Both the position numbers and the translations under genes were made by a program. A model generated the notes under the pieces. That model made no database searches and was not told the DNA's origin. It saw nothing but the letters and a program-made list of their open reading frames with translations. Shown here piece by piece: positions 37,178-46,360 of a stretch of DNA of 64,000 bases; the first letter of the stretch is position 1; every line of letters starts with the position of its first letter. This DNA comes from Apilactobacillus apisilvae (GTDB taxonomy: Bacteria > Bacillota > Bacilli > Lactobacillales > Lactobacillaceae). The stretch lies in assembly GCF_023380225.1 (NCBI RefSeq), contig NZ_CP093362.1, forward strand, positions 1,178,001 to 1,242,000. Reading direction: 5' to 3'.

Positions 37178-38713
37178 ATGCCAAATGATTTTTCATCCAT
37201 TATTGTGATGGGTTCACAAAATATTTTTGTTCAAATTATAGATATTAAACATTCAAAATTAATAGAAGATACCCATTATGATATTGATTTGGGGGAAGAT
37301 GTTTTTTCAGATCGAATTATTGAAGGGCAAACAGTTAACGAAATTGTTGATTCATTAAATGTAGTTCGAAATTTATTAAATGATTACCAAATTAACGATT
37401 ATAAATTCTTTGCTACAAATGCTTTTCATGAAGCACGTAATTCGGAATTGGTTAAAGACCAACTTGAACAAAGAACTGGATTTAATATTAATTGGATTAG
37501 TCAAAGTCAAGAATCTTTATATCGGAATATTGCGACTAATTTTTATTTAACAGATTTTAAAAAAATAACACAAAATAATACATTATTAATGGATATTAGC
37601 TCCGGCAATATTGAATTGATGGGCTATCAAAATAGTAAATTTACTTATTCTAAAACATTAAATTTAGGCCCATTAAGAGTTTATGAGGTCATGAGTGATT
37701 TTAAAGCTGATATTTATAATTTTAATGAAGTTTTACATGACTACATCGATGGACAATTATTTGAATTTGTAAGAGGCTTGCCAGACATTGGATCTACTCA
37801 AAACGTTATTTTATTAGGTTCATCAACGGCCATTCTAAAAGCTTTGTTAGGAAATTATGAAATCACCAGTAAGTTAACAATGAAGGATTTAGATGATTTG
37901 TATCATAAGATGCGTCATGTAAATGACCAAGAATTGATTAATTTATATAATATTGACGAAAATTCTTTGCACCAGGTAATTCCACTGGTAACTTTAATCC
38001 ATGAATTACTTGAGAGCTTGGATGTAAAAAATATTTGGGTGTCTAATTTGAAGTTTATTGATGGTCTTACATGTGAAAAATTAGAAAATAGTGCAGACGA
38101 CAATAAAATTGAAAAAATGATGAATAATCAAATTATCACTTCAGCTAGAAACATGGCTAAACAATATAATGTTGAACCTAAACACCAAATGTTTGTTGAA
38201 GATTTATCATTAAAATTATTCGATGAATTAAAAGATGTTCATGGTCTAAATGGTAGACAGCGTTTGTTACTACAATTAGCTTCAATTGTTGATGATGTGG
38301 GTTCATTTATTAATAATTATAATCACTATGCTCATTCTGAATATATAATTAAGAATTCTGAAATACTTGGATTGTCTAATATCGAATTAATAATGGTAGC
38401 AATGATTTCGCGTTACCATAGTCATAGAGCAACCTCATCAATGTTTAAAATGTTAGATGATCTTAGTATTGAACATCGAATGACAGTTATTAAATTATCA
38501 GCATTACTAAGAATCTCTGATGCATTAGATGCTAGTCGATTACAAAAGATTAGAACTATTGATATTAAAATAGTGAATACTACCGAATTAATGATTTATG
38601 TAACGACTGCAGACGAATTGACCTTAGAAAAATTAAATTTAGCACGTAAAGGTGCATTCTTTGAATCGGTCTTCGGCATTAAACCTATATTGAAGGGAGA
38701 AATTAGACAATGA
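37178..38713 (+). CDS. Ppx/GppA-family protein with C-terminal HD-like domain
   Basis: 511 residues. Two actin-like Ppx/GppA lobes (about 1-300) and a helical HD-like C-terminal domain (about 320-490; LASIVDDVGSF, ISRYHSH, ALLRISDALDASRL). The phosphate-binding loops are weak: MDISSGNIEL stands where active enzymes read DTGGASTEL. It may be a polyphosphate or (p)ppGpp-binding regulator more than a fast hydrolase. First gene of a ppx-ppk-ppx operon, overlapping ppk by 4 bp. AGGAGG precedes the ATG. Confidence 0.82.
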   Translation: MPNDFSSIIVMGSQNIFVQIIDIKHSKLIEDTHYDIDLGEDVFSDRIIEGQTVNEIVDSLNVVRNLLNDYQINDYKFFATNAFHEARNSELVKDQLEQRTGFNINWISQSQESLYRNIATNFYLTDFKKITQNNTLLMDISSGNIELMGYQNSKFTYSKTLNLGPLRVYEVMSDFKADIYNFNEVLHDYIDGQLFEFVRGLPDIGSTQNVILLGSSTAILKALLGNYEITSKLTMKDLDDLYHKMRHVNDQELINLYNIDENSLHQVIPLVTLIHELLESLDVKNIWVSNLKFIDGLTCEKLENSADDNKIEKMMNNQIITSARNMAKQYNVEPKHQMFVEDLSLKLFDELKDVHGLNGRQRLLLQLASIVDDVGSFINNYNHYAHSEYIIKNSEILGLSNIELIMVAMISRYHSHRATSSMFKMLDDLSIEHRMTVIKLSALLRISDALDASRLQKIRTIDIKIVNTTELMIYVTTADELTLEKLNLARKGAFFESVFGIKPILKGEIRQ

Positions 38714-40845
38714 ATTTAACAAAACCAGAATATTTCAATAGTCGGGAATTAACTTGGGTTGATTTTGACAGTCGAGTACTTGAAGAAGCTAATGATAAAA
38801 GCAATCCATTATTAGAAAGACTGAGATTTTTAGGAATTACCCAAAGTAACTTAGATGAATTCTTTAATATTAGAGTTGCTTCTCTTCATAAATTAACATC
38901 TGTTAATTATGAAGGTACTGACTCAGCAGGGTTAACGGCGGCTCAACAATTAAGTGGTATTTCTAAAAAAGTTCATGATTTAGTTCGTAATCAATATTCC
39001 ATTCTTTTTGGTAAATTATTACCTAAACTATCACGTGAAAATATTAATATTTTAAATATTAACCAAATTAATGATAGACAAAAAAACTTTTTAGATGATT
39101 ATTTTCATCAAGAACTATATCCAGTTTTAACACCATTGGCAGTGGATTCTTCTAGACCATTTCCATTTTTAGCAAACAATACTTTAAATATTGGACTAAT
39201 GATTACTAAAAATGATGATGCCCATAAGGAATCTTTTGCAACTGTTCAGGTTCCTGATACTTGTCCTCGCGTTATTAAACTACCAGGTGCCGATAACGAT
39301 TTTATCTTATTAGAAGAAGTCATAAAATACTTTATGAATGAACTATTTGTGGGTTATAAAGCCCATGACATGGCTTGCTTTAGAATTACTCGTGATATGG
39401 ATGTTGAAGCAGATGAAGATACTTCTGATCTGATGAAAGAAATTAAACATGATTTAAGAAAACGTGAATTCGGACCAGTTATGCGTTTAGAAATTGAAGC
39501 TGGGATGAGTAATCAAATTTTAAATCTATTGCTAAAGGAATATAAATTAAATAAAGAGGGACTATACGTTGTTGATGGGCCGATTAATTTGAACTTTGTG
39601 GGTAAATTAATCAAGCAAGTTTATGGTCACAAAGATTTATTATTTGATAAATTTACACCATATTATCCCAAAGCTCTACGTAATCAAACAATGTTTGAAG
39701 CTATTTCTAAAAGTGATATTTTTGTAAGTCATCCCTACGATTCATTCCAACCAGTAATGAATTTTATTCAACAAGCTGCGCATGATAAAAAAACTTTAGC
39801 AATTAAAATGACAATTTATCGGGTGTCTGCTAATTCACCAATTATTAAGGCTTTGAAAGAAGCTGCTCAAAATGGTAAGCAAGTGACAGTTTTAGTTGAA
39901 TTAAAAGCTCGTTTTGATGAAGCGAATAATTTGCACTGGGCAGATGAATTAGAACGAGTTGGTTGTCATGTTATCTATGGACTAGTTGGATTAAAAGTCC
40001 ATTGTAAATTGGCACTAGTTGTTCGAAAAGAAGAAAGTGGAATTAAGCGTTATATGCATATGGGTACTGGTAATTATAACGATGTAACTGCCAAGCTATA
40101 TACTGATATGGGAATCTTCACATGTAATCAAGAAATGGGAGTGGATGCTACAAACATCTTTAATATGTTGTCTGGATTTTCACAACCTCCATATTTTCAT
40201 AAATTATCAATTTCACCTGATGGCATTCGCGATTATTTAATGCACATGGCTGATAAAGAAATCGAAAATGTTAAGATGGGAAAGAAAGGTTTAATTCAAA
40301 TGCAAATGAATTCACTTTCTGACACCTTAATTATAAAAAAACTTTATGAAGCAAGCGCTGCGGGTGTTAAAATTCATTTAATTGTTAGAGGAATTTGTAA
40401 TTTACGTGTTGGAATTCCAGGAATATCAGAAAATATTACAGTGCATTCAATTGTTGGACAATTATTGGAACATCGTCGTTTTTATTATTTCTATGCTGAT
40501 GGTGATGAAAAAGTATTTCTTTCTAGTGCTGATTTAATGACTAGAAATTTAAGTCGTCGTGTTGAATTGATGTTTCCAATTTTGAATGATAATATCAGAA
40601 AGCATTTAATTAATATTTATAAAATTTTATGGAATGACAATGTTAAAACTAGATTATTATATCCTGATAATACATGGGGGCATTTGAGAAATAATAAGAA
40701 GTTATTAAATTCACAAAGATATTTAATTGACAACCGTAAAAAAGTTGCCGATGATTTATTGAATGATTTGTTTCCTAAAAAGCATCGAAGTAAAATAAAA
40801 AATAAGTTCACACCAATGCGTAGTAAAAATGAAAGGAAGCTTTAA
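38710..40845 (+). CDS. ppk: Polyphosphate kinase 1
   Basis: 711 residues, full PPK1 length. N-terminal domain with LTWVDFDSRVLEEA and NLDEFFNIRVA; catalytic domains with HPYDSFQPV, KMTIYRVS, ELKARFDEANN, HCKLALV (the autophosphorylated His region) and HMGTGNYND. It reversibly makes long-chain polyphosphate from ATP. Its start overlaps the stop of the upstream ppx-like gene (ATGA), and the next ppx starts 2 nt after its stop, so make-and-break enzymes are coexpressed. Confidence 0.95.
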   Translation: MNLTKPEYFNSRELTWVDFDSRVLEEANDKSNPLLERLRFLGITQSNLDEFFNIRVASLHKLTSVNYEGTDSAGLTAAQQLSGISKKVHDLVRNQYSILFGKLLPKLSRENINILNINQINDRQKNFLDDYFHQELYPVLTPLAVDSSRPFPFLANNTLNIGLMITKNDDAHKESFATVQVPDTCPRVIKLPGADNDFILLEEVIKYFMNELFVGYKAHDMACFRITRDMDVEADEDTSDLMKEIKHDLRKREFGPVMRLEIEAGMSNQILNLLLKEYKLNKEGLYVVDGPINLNFVGKLIKQVYGHKDLLFDKFTPYYPKALRNQTMFEAISKSDIFVSHPYDSFQPVMNFIQQAAHDKKTLAIKMTIYRVSANSPIIKALKEAAQNGKQVTVLVELKARFDEANNLHWADELERVGCHVIYGLVGLKVHCKLALVVRKEESGIKRYMHMGTGNYNDVTAKLYTDMGIFTCNQEMGVDATNIFNMLSGFSQPPYFHKLSISPDGIRDYLMHMADKEIENVKMGKKGLIQMQMNSLSDTLIIKKLYEASAAGVKIHLIVRGICNLRVGIPGISENITVHSIVGQLLEHRRFYYFYADGDEKVFLSSADLMTRNLSRRVELMFPILNDNIRKHLINIYKILWNDNVKTRLLYPDNTWGHLRNNKKLLNSQRYLIDNRKKVADDLLNDLFPKKHRSKIKNKFTPMRSKNERKL

Positions 40846-40847
40846 TT

Positions 40848-41795
40848 TTGGAACATTTAGCGGTTATTGATTTAGGATCTAATTCAGTGCGCTTAGCGGT
40901 TACTGAAATTCAAAATGATGGTTCTTTTAAAAATATTATTGAAAGAAAAGAACCAGTAAGATTATCAGAAAACATGGGTTCAGAAAAAATATTAAAAAAG
41001 CCAGCTATTGAAAGAACAATTAGCACTTTAAAATCATTCAAAGAAGATTTTAAAGATTTAGAAAATGTTCACTTAAAAGCGGTTGCAACTGCAGCTACTA
41101 GAATGGCTAAAAATCAAAAAGATTTTTTAGATGAAGTAATGGAAAAAACTGGAATTGAATTAGAAGTTATTACTGGAACTACTGAGGCTTATTATGATTA
41201 CTTAGGTGTCATAAACTCTTTACCAGTAGTGAACGGAATTATTATGGATACAGGTGGAGCTAGTACTGAATTAGTTTTAGTACAGAATCGTCGTGCCATG
41301 AATTTGATTAGTTTACCATTTGGATCTGTCACTTTATCTGAAGGAAGAATTAATCCAGATGTAGTTAGTGCTGGCGAATTATTTAGATTATCCGATTATC
41401 TAAATAATATCTTTAATGATATTTGGTGGCTATCTCGTGCAACTAATTTACCAATTATTGGTTTAGGTGGATCCAATCGTACTTTAGCTAAGATTAAGCG
41501 ACGTCGCGATGCAGATCGTAAATACTGGGATGATATTCATGGGTTTCATTTATCAAACCAAGAAGCTAAGGATATTTTCTTAAAATTATTAAACTCTGAC
41601 CTAGCAGATCGTAAAATGATTCCTGGAGTTTCCAAAGAACGTGCTGATATTATTGTGGGTGGACTTTGTCCGGCAATGGAAATGATGAAACGTTTAAACT
41701 CTGACCGAATGATATTTGGCAAACAAGGCTTGAGATATGGAGTTCTTTATGAACATCTAAATAGCTTAAAATCAGAAGGAAAAATTAGTAAATAA
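40848..41795 (+). CDS. ppx: Exopolyphosphatase (Ppx/GppA family)
   Basis: 315 residues starting at TTG 40848 (AAAGGAAG upstream). The phosphate loops are canonical: DLGSNSVRLAV at the N-terminus, ATAATRMAKN, GTTEAYYDY with the catalytic Glu, DTGGASTEL and GLGGSNRTLA. There is no HD domain, so it is the short form. It removes terminal phosphate from polyphosphate. The operon terminator just after it is split by an IS3-family element. Confidence 0.93.
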   Translation: MEHLAVIDLGSNSVRLAVTEIQNDGSFKNIIERKEPVRLSENMGSEKILKKPAIERTISTLKSFKEDFKDLENVHLKAVATAATRMAKNQKDFLDEVMEKTGIELEVITGTTEAYYDYLGVINSLPVVNGIIMDTGGASTELVLVQNRRAMNLISLPFGSVTLSEGRINPDVVSAGELFRLSDYLNNIFNDIWWLSRATNLPIIGLGGSNRTLAKIKRRRDADRKYWDDIHGFHLSNQEAKDIFLKLLNSDLADRKMIPGVSKERADIIVGGLCPAMEMMKRLNSDRMIFGKQGLRYGVLYEHLNSLKSEGKISK

Positions 41796-41907
41796 AAAAC
41801 GGCCAAAAGGAACTGAAGTTATAATATTGAACAGATAAATAAAAGCACTTTCGATAAAAGTATTATTTTAATTTGGTAAAATAATATAATTCGGAGGTGT
41901 TTTTTGT

Positions 41908-42213
41908 ATGACTAATAATAAATATTCATATGAAACTAAACTAGAAGCCGTTCGGCTTCTTAATGAAGGTATTCCTGGTAGAAAGATTTGTAAAATACTT
42001 GGTTTAAAGAGTGACGGCTTAATTTATACATGGCGGAAATATGTAAGAAATGGTGATTATTATCGTTTGAATCAAAAGCCTGGCAAACAATATAAATATA
42101 ATAAAGGCAATTTAGAACTACCTAGTGATGTCAGAAAAGATATGGAAATTAAACAAATGAAGGAAGAACTTGAAGTTATAAAAAAATATTTAATCATGGA
42201 AGGGCTGTGGTAA
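41908..42213 (+). CDS. IS3-family transposase OrfA, copy 2
   Basis: 101 residues, differing from copy 1 at only a few positions (for example EGIPG for EGVPG, GNLELP for GNLALP). HTH and the A7 slippage run before the orfB overlap are kept. Confidence 0.9.
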   Translation: MTNNKYSYETKLEAVRLLNEGIPGRKICKILGLKSDGLIYTWRKYVRNGDYYRLNQKPGKQYKYNKGNLELPSDVRKDMEIKQMKEELEVIKKYLIMEGLW

Positions 42214-43058
42214 ATCAAGCTACTATTAAATTAATCGATACTTTCACATCCAAAATACCTTTAGTTAGGATTTGTCAGTATCTCAATATATCTAGAAGTA
42301 CCTATTACTATCATAAAACACATGCAGCTCATTTTAATTTAAGTCAGATTGAACAGGAGATTCAACAACTATGTATAAAAACAAAGTTTTTATATGGTTA
42401 TCGTAAAATTCATGCACTAATTAATAAGCACTTAAAATGCAGTGTTAGTAAAGTTCAAAGAATTATGGCTAAATACAATTGGGGGTGTCGTATTAAACGT
42501 AAAAGATCTCATCGACCTGGTAATCCGTTCAAACAATTTGATAATATAATCAATCGTGATTGGAACATTAGTTTACCAAATCGTAAATTAACCACTGATA
42601 TCACTTATATTCCTTGCGGAAATAAAATGTTGTACCTCTCTACAATTATGGATAGTTTTAATTCGGAAATTATTGCTCATAAAATTTCTAATCATCCAAA
42701 TACCCAATTGGCATTAGATACACTAAATCAATTAGGCTATTTAAGTGGTGCTATCATTCATAGTGATCAGGGTTCTACTTATACTTCGCGTGAATTTTTT
42801 GAATTAGCACGCAAAAAAGGCGCCATCAGAAGTATGTCCCGTAAAGGGACGCCAGCTGATAACGCCATCATTGAATCATTTCACTCAAGCCTAAAGACTG
42901 AAATGATATACACACAAGCTAAACCAAAAGGTTTAGCAGATACCATTAGGTGTGTGAATAATTATATCAAATTTTGGAATAATACACGAATATTAACAAA
43001 ATTAGGCAACCAATCACCTGTAGAGTACAGGAAATCAGTTGCCCAATTAAATAATTAG
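42207..43058 (+). CDS. IS3-family transposase OrfB, copy 2
   Basis: 283 residues with the DDE triad intact (TTDITYIP, IHSDQGS, NAIIESFHSSLK). About a dozen residue differences from copy 1. Overlaps orfA by 7 bp in the -1 frame. Confidence 0.92.
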   Translation: MVNQATIKLIDTFTSKIPLVRICQYLNISRSTYYYHKTHAAHFNLSQIEQEIQQLCIKTKFLYGYRKIHALINKHLKCSVSKVQRIMAKYNWGCRIKRKRSHRPGNPFKQFDNIINRDWNISLPNRKLTTDITYIPCGNKMLYLSTIMDSFNSEIIAHKISNHPNTQLALDTLNQLGYLSGAIIHSDQGSTYTSREFFELARKKGAIRSMSRKGTPADNAIIESFHSSLKTEMIYTQAKPKGLADTIRCVNNYIKFWNNTRILTKLGNQSPVEYRKSVAQLNN

Positions 43059-43117
43059 AAAGCTGCTTTTATTTATTTGTTCAAAATAATAGTTGCAGTT
43101 CCAAAATGGCCGTTTTT

Positions 43118-43573
43118 TTATTTTTCATGTTGTTCTTTAACGTGTTCAGCAATATTATGGTAAAAGCGTTTTTCTAGTTCAGATTTACCCGAACTTTTGA
43201 AGGCTTGCCAGCTACCAACTAAATCAATACTAAAAAGAATAATTTTATTAGGAATTAAAAATTCTTTATCTAAAGTTTCTTTCAAATCTTTTGCAATTTC
43301 TTTAGTTCGATCTAAAACTTCGAATTCATTTTCATCAATAAATGAAGACTCAAATTCTTTTTGATATTTATTTAAAAAGTTACTCATAACATCATTTAAT
43401 TCTTGATTATATTTTTCAATAAATTGTCTTTTTCCATCTTTATATGTGTGATATTGTTCATCAGCTAGGAAAGATAACTTAAACCATTCTGTGTTTCCAT
43501 CTCTGGATTCAATATAGGTTAAGTCGGGATCATTAAATTCATTGAACATTTCTTTGATTAGTGCAATTGCCAT
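43118..43573 (-). CDS. Hypothetical cytoplasmic protein
   Basis: 151 residues, acidic, mostly helical by composition, with no signal peptide or membrane segment. AGAGG precedes the ATG at 43573. The stop lies at the edge of the split terminator, so the IS insertion may also have altered its 3' end processing. I do not recognise the family. Confidence 0.6.
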   Translation of the reverse strand: MAIALIKEMFNEFNDPDLTYIESRDGNTEWFKLSFLADEQYHTYKDGKRQFIEKYNQELNDVMSNFLNKYQKEFESSFIDENEFEVLDRTKEIAKDLKETLDKEFLIPNKIILFSIDLVGSWQAFKSSGKSELEKRFYHNIAEHVKEQHEK

Positions 43574-43644
43574 ATTGTTCGAACCTCTTAACTTAAAATC
43601 TCATATATAATATACCTATATTATATACTAATATTTTAAAGCTT

Positions 43645-44544
43645 TTACTTCAAACTATGATTTTTTTGAATGTTTAGAACTTGCCTATATTGATTATTCA
43701 TCCATTCAAGATAAGTTTTATCATTGTCAGGCTTAGTTTCAGTTACTTTAACGATTGGTACATTATTTTGTTTTGCCAATTCAGCTAGGTTAGTAACAAT
43801 TTTACTATTAACCTGTTTATTTACTACGAAAAATGCTAATTTATGATCCTTTATATCATTTTGTAATTGACGAATGTCTTTGGGAGCAGGATCGTTATCT
43901 TTTTCAATAGCTGATTCGAAATTTTTGTCTGCTATTTTGTATCCAAATTTTTCTAACGAATAATCAAAGACAGGTTCTGAAACCGCAACTGGTTTATTGG
44001 TTTTTGATTTTTTAATATCTTTAATGGTATTATCAATTGGTTTTAGTTTATTAACATATTCTTGAGCATTTTGTTCAAAAGCTTTTTTATTTTCTGGTTG
44101 CAACTTACTAAATTGTTTTGCTAGATCATAGGCCAAAGCTTTCATTGTGTCAGTATTATACCAAATATGTGGATTATCACCATCACGTTTTCCCATTAGG
44201 GCACCGACGTTGATATTTTTAATATTTGAATTATTACTAGTTAAACTTTCAGCCCAGCTGTCATAACCTAAACCGTTATATACCATGATGTTGGTTTTTG
44301 ATACATTTTTAGCATCACTACTTTTAGGCTCAAAGTCATGAGGGTCCACATTAGGGTTGTTGATAATTGAATTAACAGTTCCGTGATTACCTAATACATC
44401 TTTAGCGACTTCACCATAGAAGTTCAATGATGTTGTGACATTAATACTTTTTTTAGGGTTATTACTCTGGCTATTACACCCGGTTAAAATAAAAATAATA
44501 CTACCCAAAAAGATTAAAAAACTAATTTTTTTAAATTTATGCAT
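43645..44544 (-). CDS. Zinc/manganese ABC transporter substrate-binding lipoprotein
   Basis: 299 residues from the ATG at 44544 (GGAGG upstream). Signal peptide with lipobox LTGC (Cys about 22) for lipid anchoring. Cluster A-I fold marks: the VDPHDFEPKSSD metal-binding His loop, NPHIWYNTDTMK and a C-terminal FFVNKQVNS region, joined by a long helix. The family feeds Zn2+ or Mn2+ to ABC permeases. No permease or ATPase gene is adjacent, so it is an orphan receptor here. It lies downstream of an ArsR gene across a 20-bp-arm inverted repeat. Confidence 0.9.
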   Translation of the reverse strand: MHKFKKISFLIFLGSIIFILTGCNSQSNNPKKSINVTTSLNFYGEVAKDVLGNHGTVNSIINNPNVDPHDFEPKSSDAKNVSKTNIMVYNGLGYDSWAESLTSNNSNIKNINVGALMGKRDGDNPHIWYNTDTMKALAYDLAKQFSKLQPENKKAFEQNAQEYVNKLKPIDNTIKDIKKSKTNKPVAVSEPVFDYSLEKFGYKIADKNFESAIEKDNDPAPKDIRQLQNDIKDHKLAFFVVNKQVNSKIVTNLAELAKQNNVPIVKVTETKPDNDKTYLEWMNNQYRQVLNIQKNHSLK

Positions 44545-44565
44545 ACTATCCTCCAAAAATACAAA

Positions 44566-44616
44566 ATACCTTTATTTGTTATATATCATTTATATTTATA
44601 TAACAAATAAAGGTAT
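44566..44616. promoter_or_regulatory. Long inverted repeat, probable ArsR operator at the lipoprotein promoter
   Basis: Arms 44566-44585 and 44597-44616 are perfect 20-nt complements (ATACCTTTATTTGTTATATA and its reverse) around an 11-nt centre. No T run follows, so it is not a typical terminator. On the minus strand a TTGTTA -35 and TATAAC -10 with 17-bp spacing fall in the two arms. Confidence 0.65.
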
Positions 44617-44633
44617 ATGTCAATTGATAATGT

Positions 44634-44915
44634 TTAATCATTAATATGCGTTTTTAAAGTGTCTAGCATTTGTAAAACATGTTGATCGCTTATTTGATAA
44701 ATTCTTTCTTGACCGTCTTTAATACTAAAGACTAAGTTAGCATCTGCTAATATTTTTAGATGTCTAGAGATGTTAGGTTGAGATATATTAAAAATATTAA
44801 TTAAATTTGAAACATTACTGTTTTTATTTTCTGCTAAATAATATAAAACTTTAATTCTAATTGAGTTATCTAAAGCTTTTGTAATCATATGTAATTTTTC
44901 TTCGTTAATATTCAT
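44634..44915 (-). CDS. ArsR/SmtB-family metal-sensing repressor
   Basis: 93 residues. Winged HTH (about 30-72: NVSNLINIFNISQPNISRHLKILADANLVFSIKDGQERIY). The last helix carries D77, H79, H90 and D93, the D-x-H-x10-H-x2-D/H spacing of the alpha-5 zinc/cobalt site in SmtB and CzrA. It is therefore probably a zinc-type sensor. It is transcribed just before the metal-binding lipoprotein gene, and the inverted repeat between them is its likely target. GGAGG precedes the ATG. Confidence 0.88.
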   Translation of the reverse strand: MNINEEKLHMITKALDNSIRIKVLYYLAENKNSNVSNLINIFNISQPNISRHLKILADANLVFSIKDGQERIYQISDQHVLQMLDTLKTHIND

Positions 44916-44986
44916 TGTTTCCTCCAGGAAATTAATTATATAAAATTATACATTTATAATAATCCAAAAAGCAATCTTATATTATT

Positions 44987-45478
44987 TTATTGTTTTCCAA
45001 GACGTTCAATTTTAGCACTAAGTTTTTCTTCACGATCGTCAGATGCCCGATACATAACCTGTGCATATCCAGCAAGAATTACCACTATTGATAGAACACT
45101 AAATAGTGGTAAGGTTAAATGCCAACCAAATGCATCAAATAAAGTTTTTATCGAAACAATCGAGTCTAACATACATGCAAAGGATATATATGCCCATGCA
45201 GTTGATTGATTAGAAATATCGTAATATTTTTTAAAACGTTTAGCATCTTCAATGGAATTATCACCACTTTGCACAATTTTTTTTAAACGATTTCTTTCGA
45301 GCATAATTTTTAATGGTGGAATCATCCATAAACCAGTTCTAATGGCACGAAACTTACGTGATGAATTTTCAGCTTTATGAATTTCATTAATTTGAGCTGA
45401 CATATCCAAAACACCTTGAAATAAGCAAAAAACAAACATTATATATCCAGCTAAAAAGCTAATAATTGCGTAAATCAT
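44987..45478 (-). CDS. Membrane protein of unknown function
   Basis: 163 residues. One N-terminal helix (about 4-24), a basic cytoplasmic segment (about 35-85, with RNRLKKIV), then two helices (about 93-112 and 120-143) and a charged tail. AAGGAGG precedes the ATG. Not recognised. Confidence 0.6.
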   Translation of the reverse strand: MIYAIISFLAGYIMFVFCLFQGVLDMSAQINEIHKAENSSRKFRAIRTGLWMIPPLKIMLERNRLKKIVQSGDNSIEDAKRFKKYYDISNQSTAWAYISFACMLDSIVSIKTLFDAFGWHLTLPLFSVLSIVVILAGYAQVMYRASDDREEKLSAKIERLGKQ

Positions 45479-45606
45479 AGGGACCTCCTTGTTTTTATTT
45501 ATGATAATATTATTGTAACATTATGTAGCTAAAAAACTATTATTTGCAAAATTTAAAAATAGATTTATCATAGAAATTAAATGATTAGTTTAGGGGGTGT
45601 TATCTA

Positions 45607-46293
45607 ATGAAAAGTTTAGTTTTTGGTCATCGCGGTTTCCCAGACAAATATCCTGAAAATTCATTACAGGGGTTTCGATATGCTATTAATCATCATATTG
45701 ATGGAATTGAATTTGATGTCCACTTAACTAAAGATAATATACCGGTCATAATTCATGATGAAAAAATCAATCGAACTACTGATGGACGTGGATTTGTTAA
45801 GGACTATACAATAAATGAATTGAGACAGTTTTCTTTAGATAACTATGAACCGATTCCTAAACTAAGTGAGCTTTTAGATTTAGTTGAATATAAGGACATT
45901 TATATTAATCTTGAATTTAAGACAAATAAAATTCATTATCGTGGAATTGAAGCAATTGTCATTAAGATGATGAGTGAATATCATTTATGTCATCCGGTTA
46001 TTTATTCATCTTTTAATCTAGATTCGATTAAAGTTGCTCAAAATTTAGACAGTAAACAAAAATTTTGCTTTTTAAGTGTTAGAAAAGTAAAGCATCCCGA
46101 AAAGTTTATGAATGATAATCATCTAGATTCATTACACTTGAAATTTTTTCAAGATGGTATTGAGAATAGAGAAAAAATTTTCACTGTCAATCATCCATTA
46201 AGACTAAGATTTCTATTTAGAAAGAATATTTTTGGAGTGTTTACTAATAATTTTGAGCGAACCAATAAAATTAGAAATGAAATACAAAATTAA
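45607..46293 (+). CDS. glpQ: Glycerophosphodiester phosphodiesterase
   Basis: 228 residues. GDPD TIM-barrel marks at the N-terminus: GHRGFPDKYPENS (catalytic His and Arg), GIEFDVHLTKDNIPVIIHDE (Glu/Asp metal ligands and second catalytic His) and INRTTDGRG. The later YINLEFK strand also fits. It cleaves glycerophosphodiesters to glycerol-3-phosphate and an alcohol. No signal peptide, so cytoplasmic. GGGGTG precedes the ATG. Confidence 0.93.
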   Translation: MKSLVFGHRGFPDKYPENSLQGFRYAINHHIDGIEFDVHLTKDNIPVIIHDEKINRTTDGRGFVKDYTINELRQFSLDNYEPIPKLSELLDLVEYKDIYINLEFKTNKIHYRGIEAIVIKMMSEYHLCHPVIYSSFNLDSIKVAQNLDSKQKFCFLSVRKVKHPEKFMNDNHLDSLHLKFFQDGIENREKIFTVNHPLRLRFLFRKNIFGVFTNNFERTNKIRNEIQN

Positions 46294-46360
46294 TCAATAT
46301 TGTTCCCAAACTTTTTATTAAGTGGTAAAATATTGCTATTATTTTCATGGAGGCTATAAA

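Larger units (their letters stand above)
41809..43102 (+). mobile_element. IS3-family insertion sequence, copy 2
   Basis: 1294 bp with the same ends as the copy at 27928-29226. AAAA target duplications lie at 41805-41808 and 43103-43106. The target is the loop of a terminator. The two copies differ at scattered sites, so neither is a brand-new duplicate of the other. Confidence 0.95.
41794..43118. terminator. Terminator hairpin split by IS3 copy 2
   Basis: Left arm AAAAAACGGCCA (41794-41805) and right arm TGGCCGTTTTTT (43107-43118) form a perfect bidirectional hairpin when the IS and one AAAA duplication are removed. It served both ppx and the convergent gene at 43118-43573. The arms are now about 1.3 kb apart. 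Confidence 0.88.

Noticed and set aside
27928-43102. Composite transposon bounded by the two IS3 copies
   Set aside because: Each copy has its own matching target duplication (TACT and AAAA), so they inserted independently. The DNA between them is ordinary chromosome with tRNAs and ppk.
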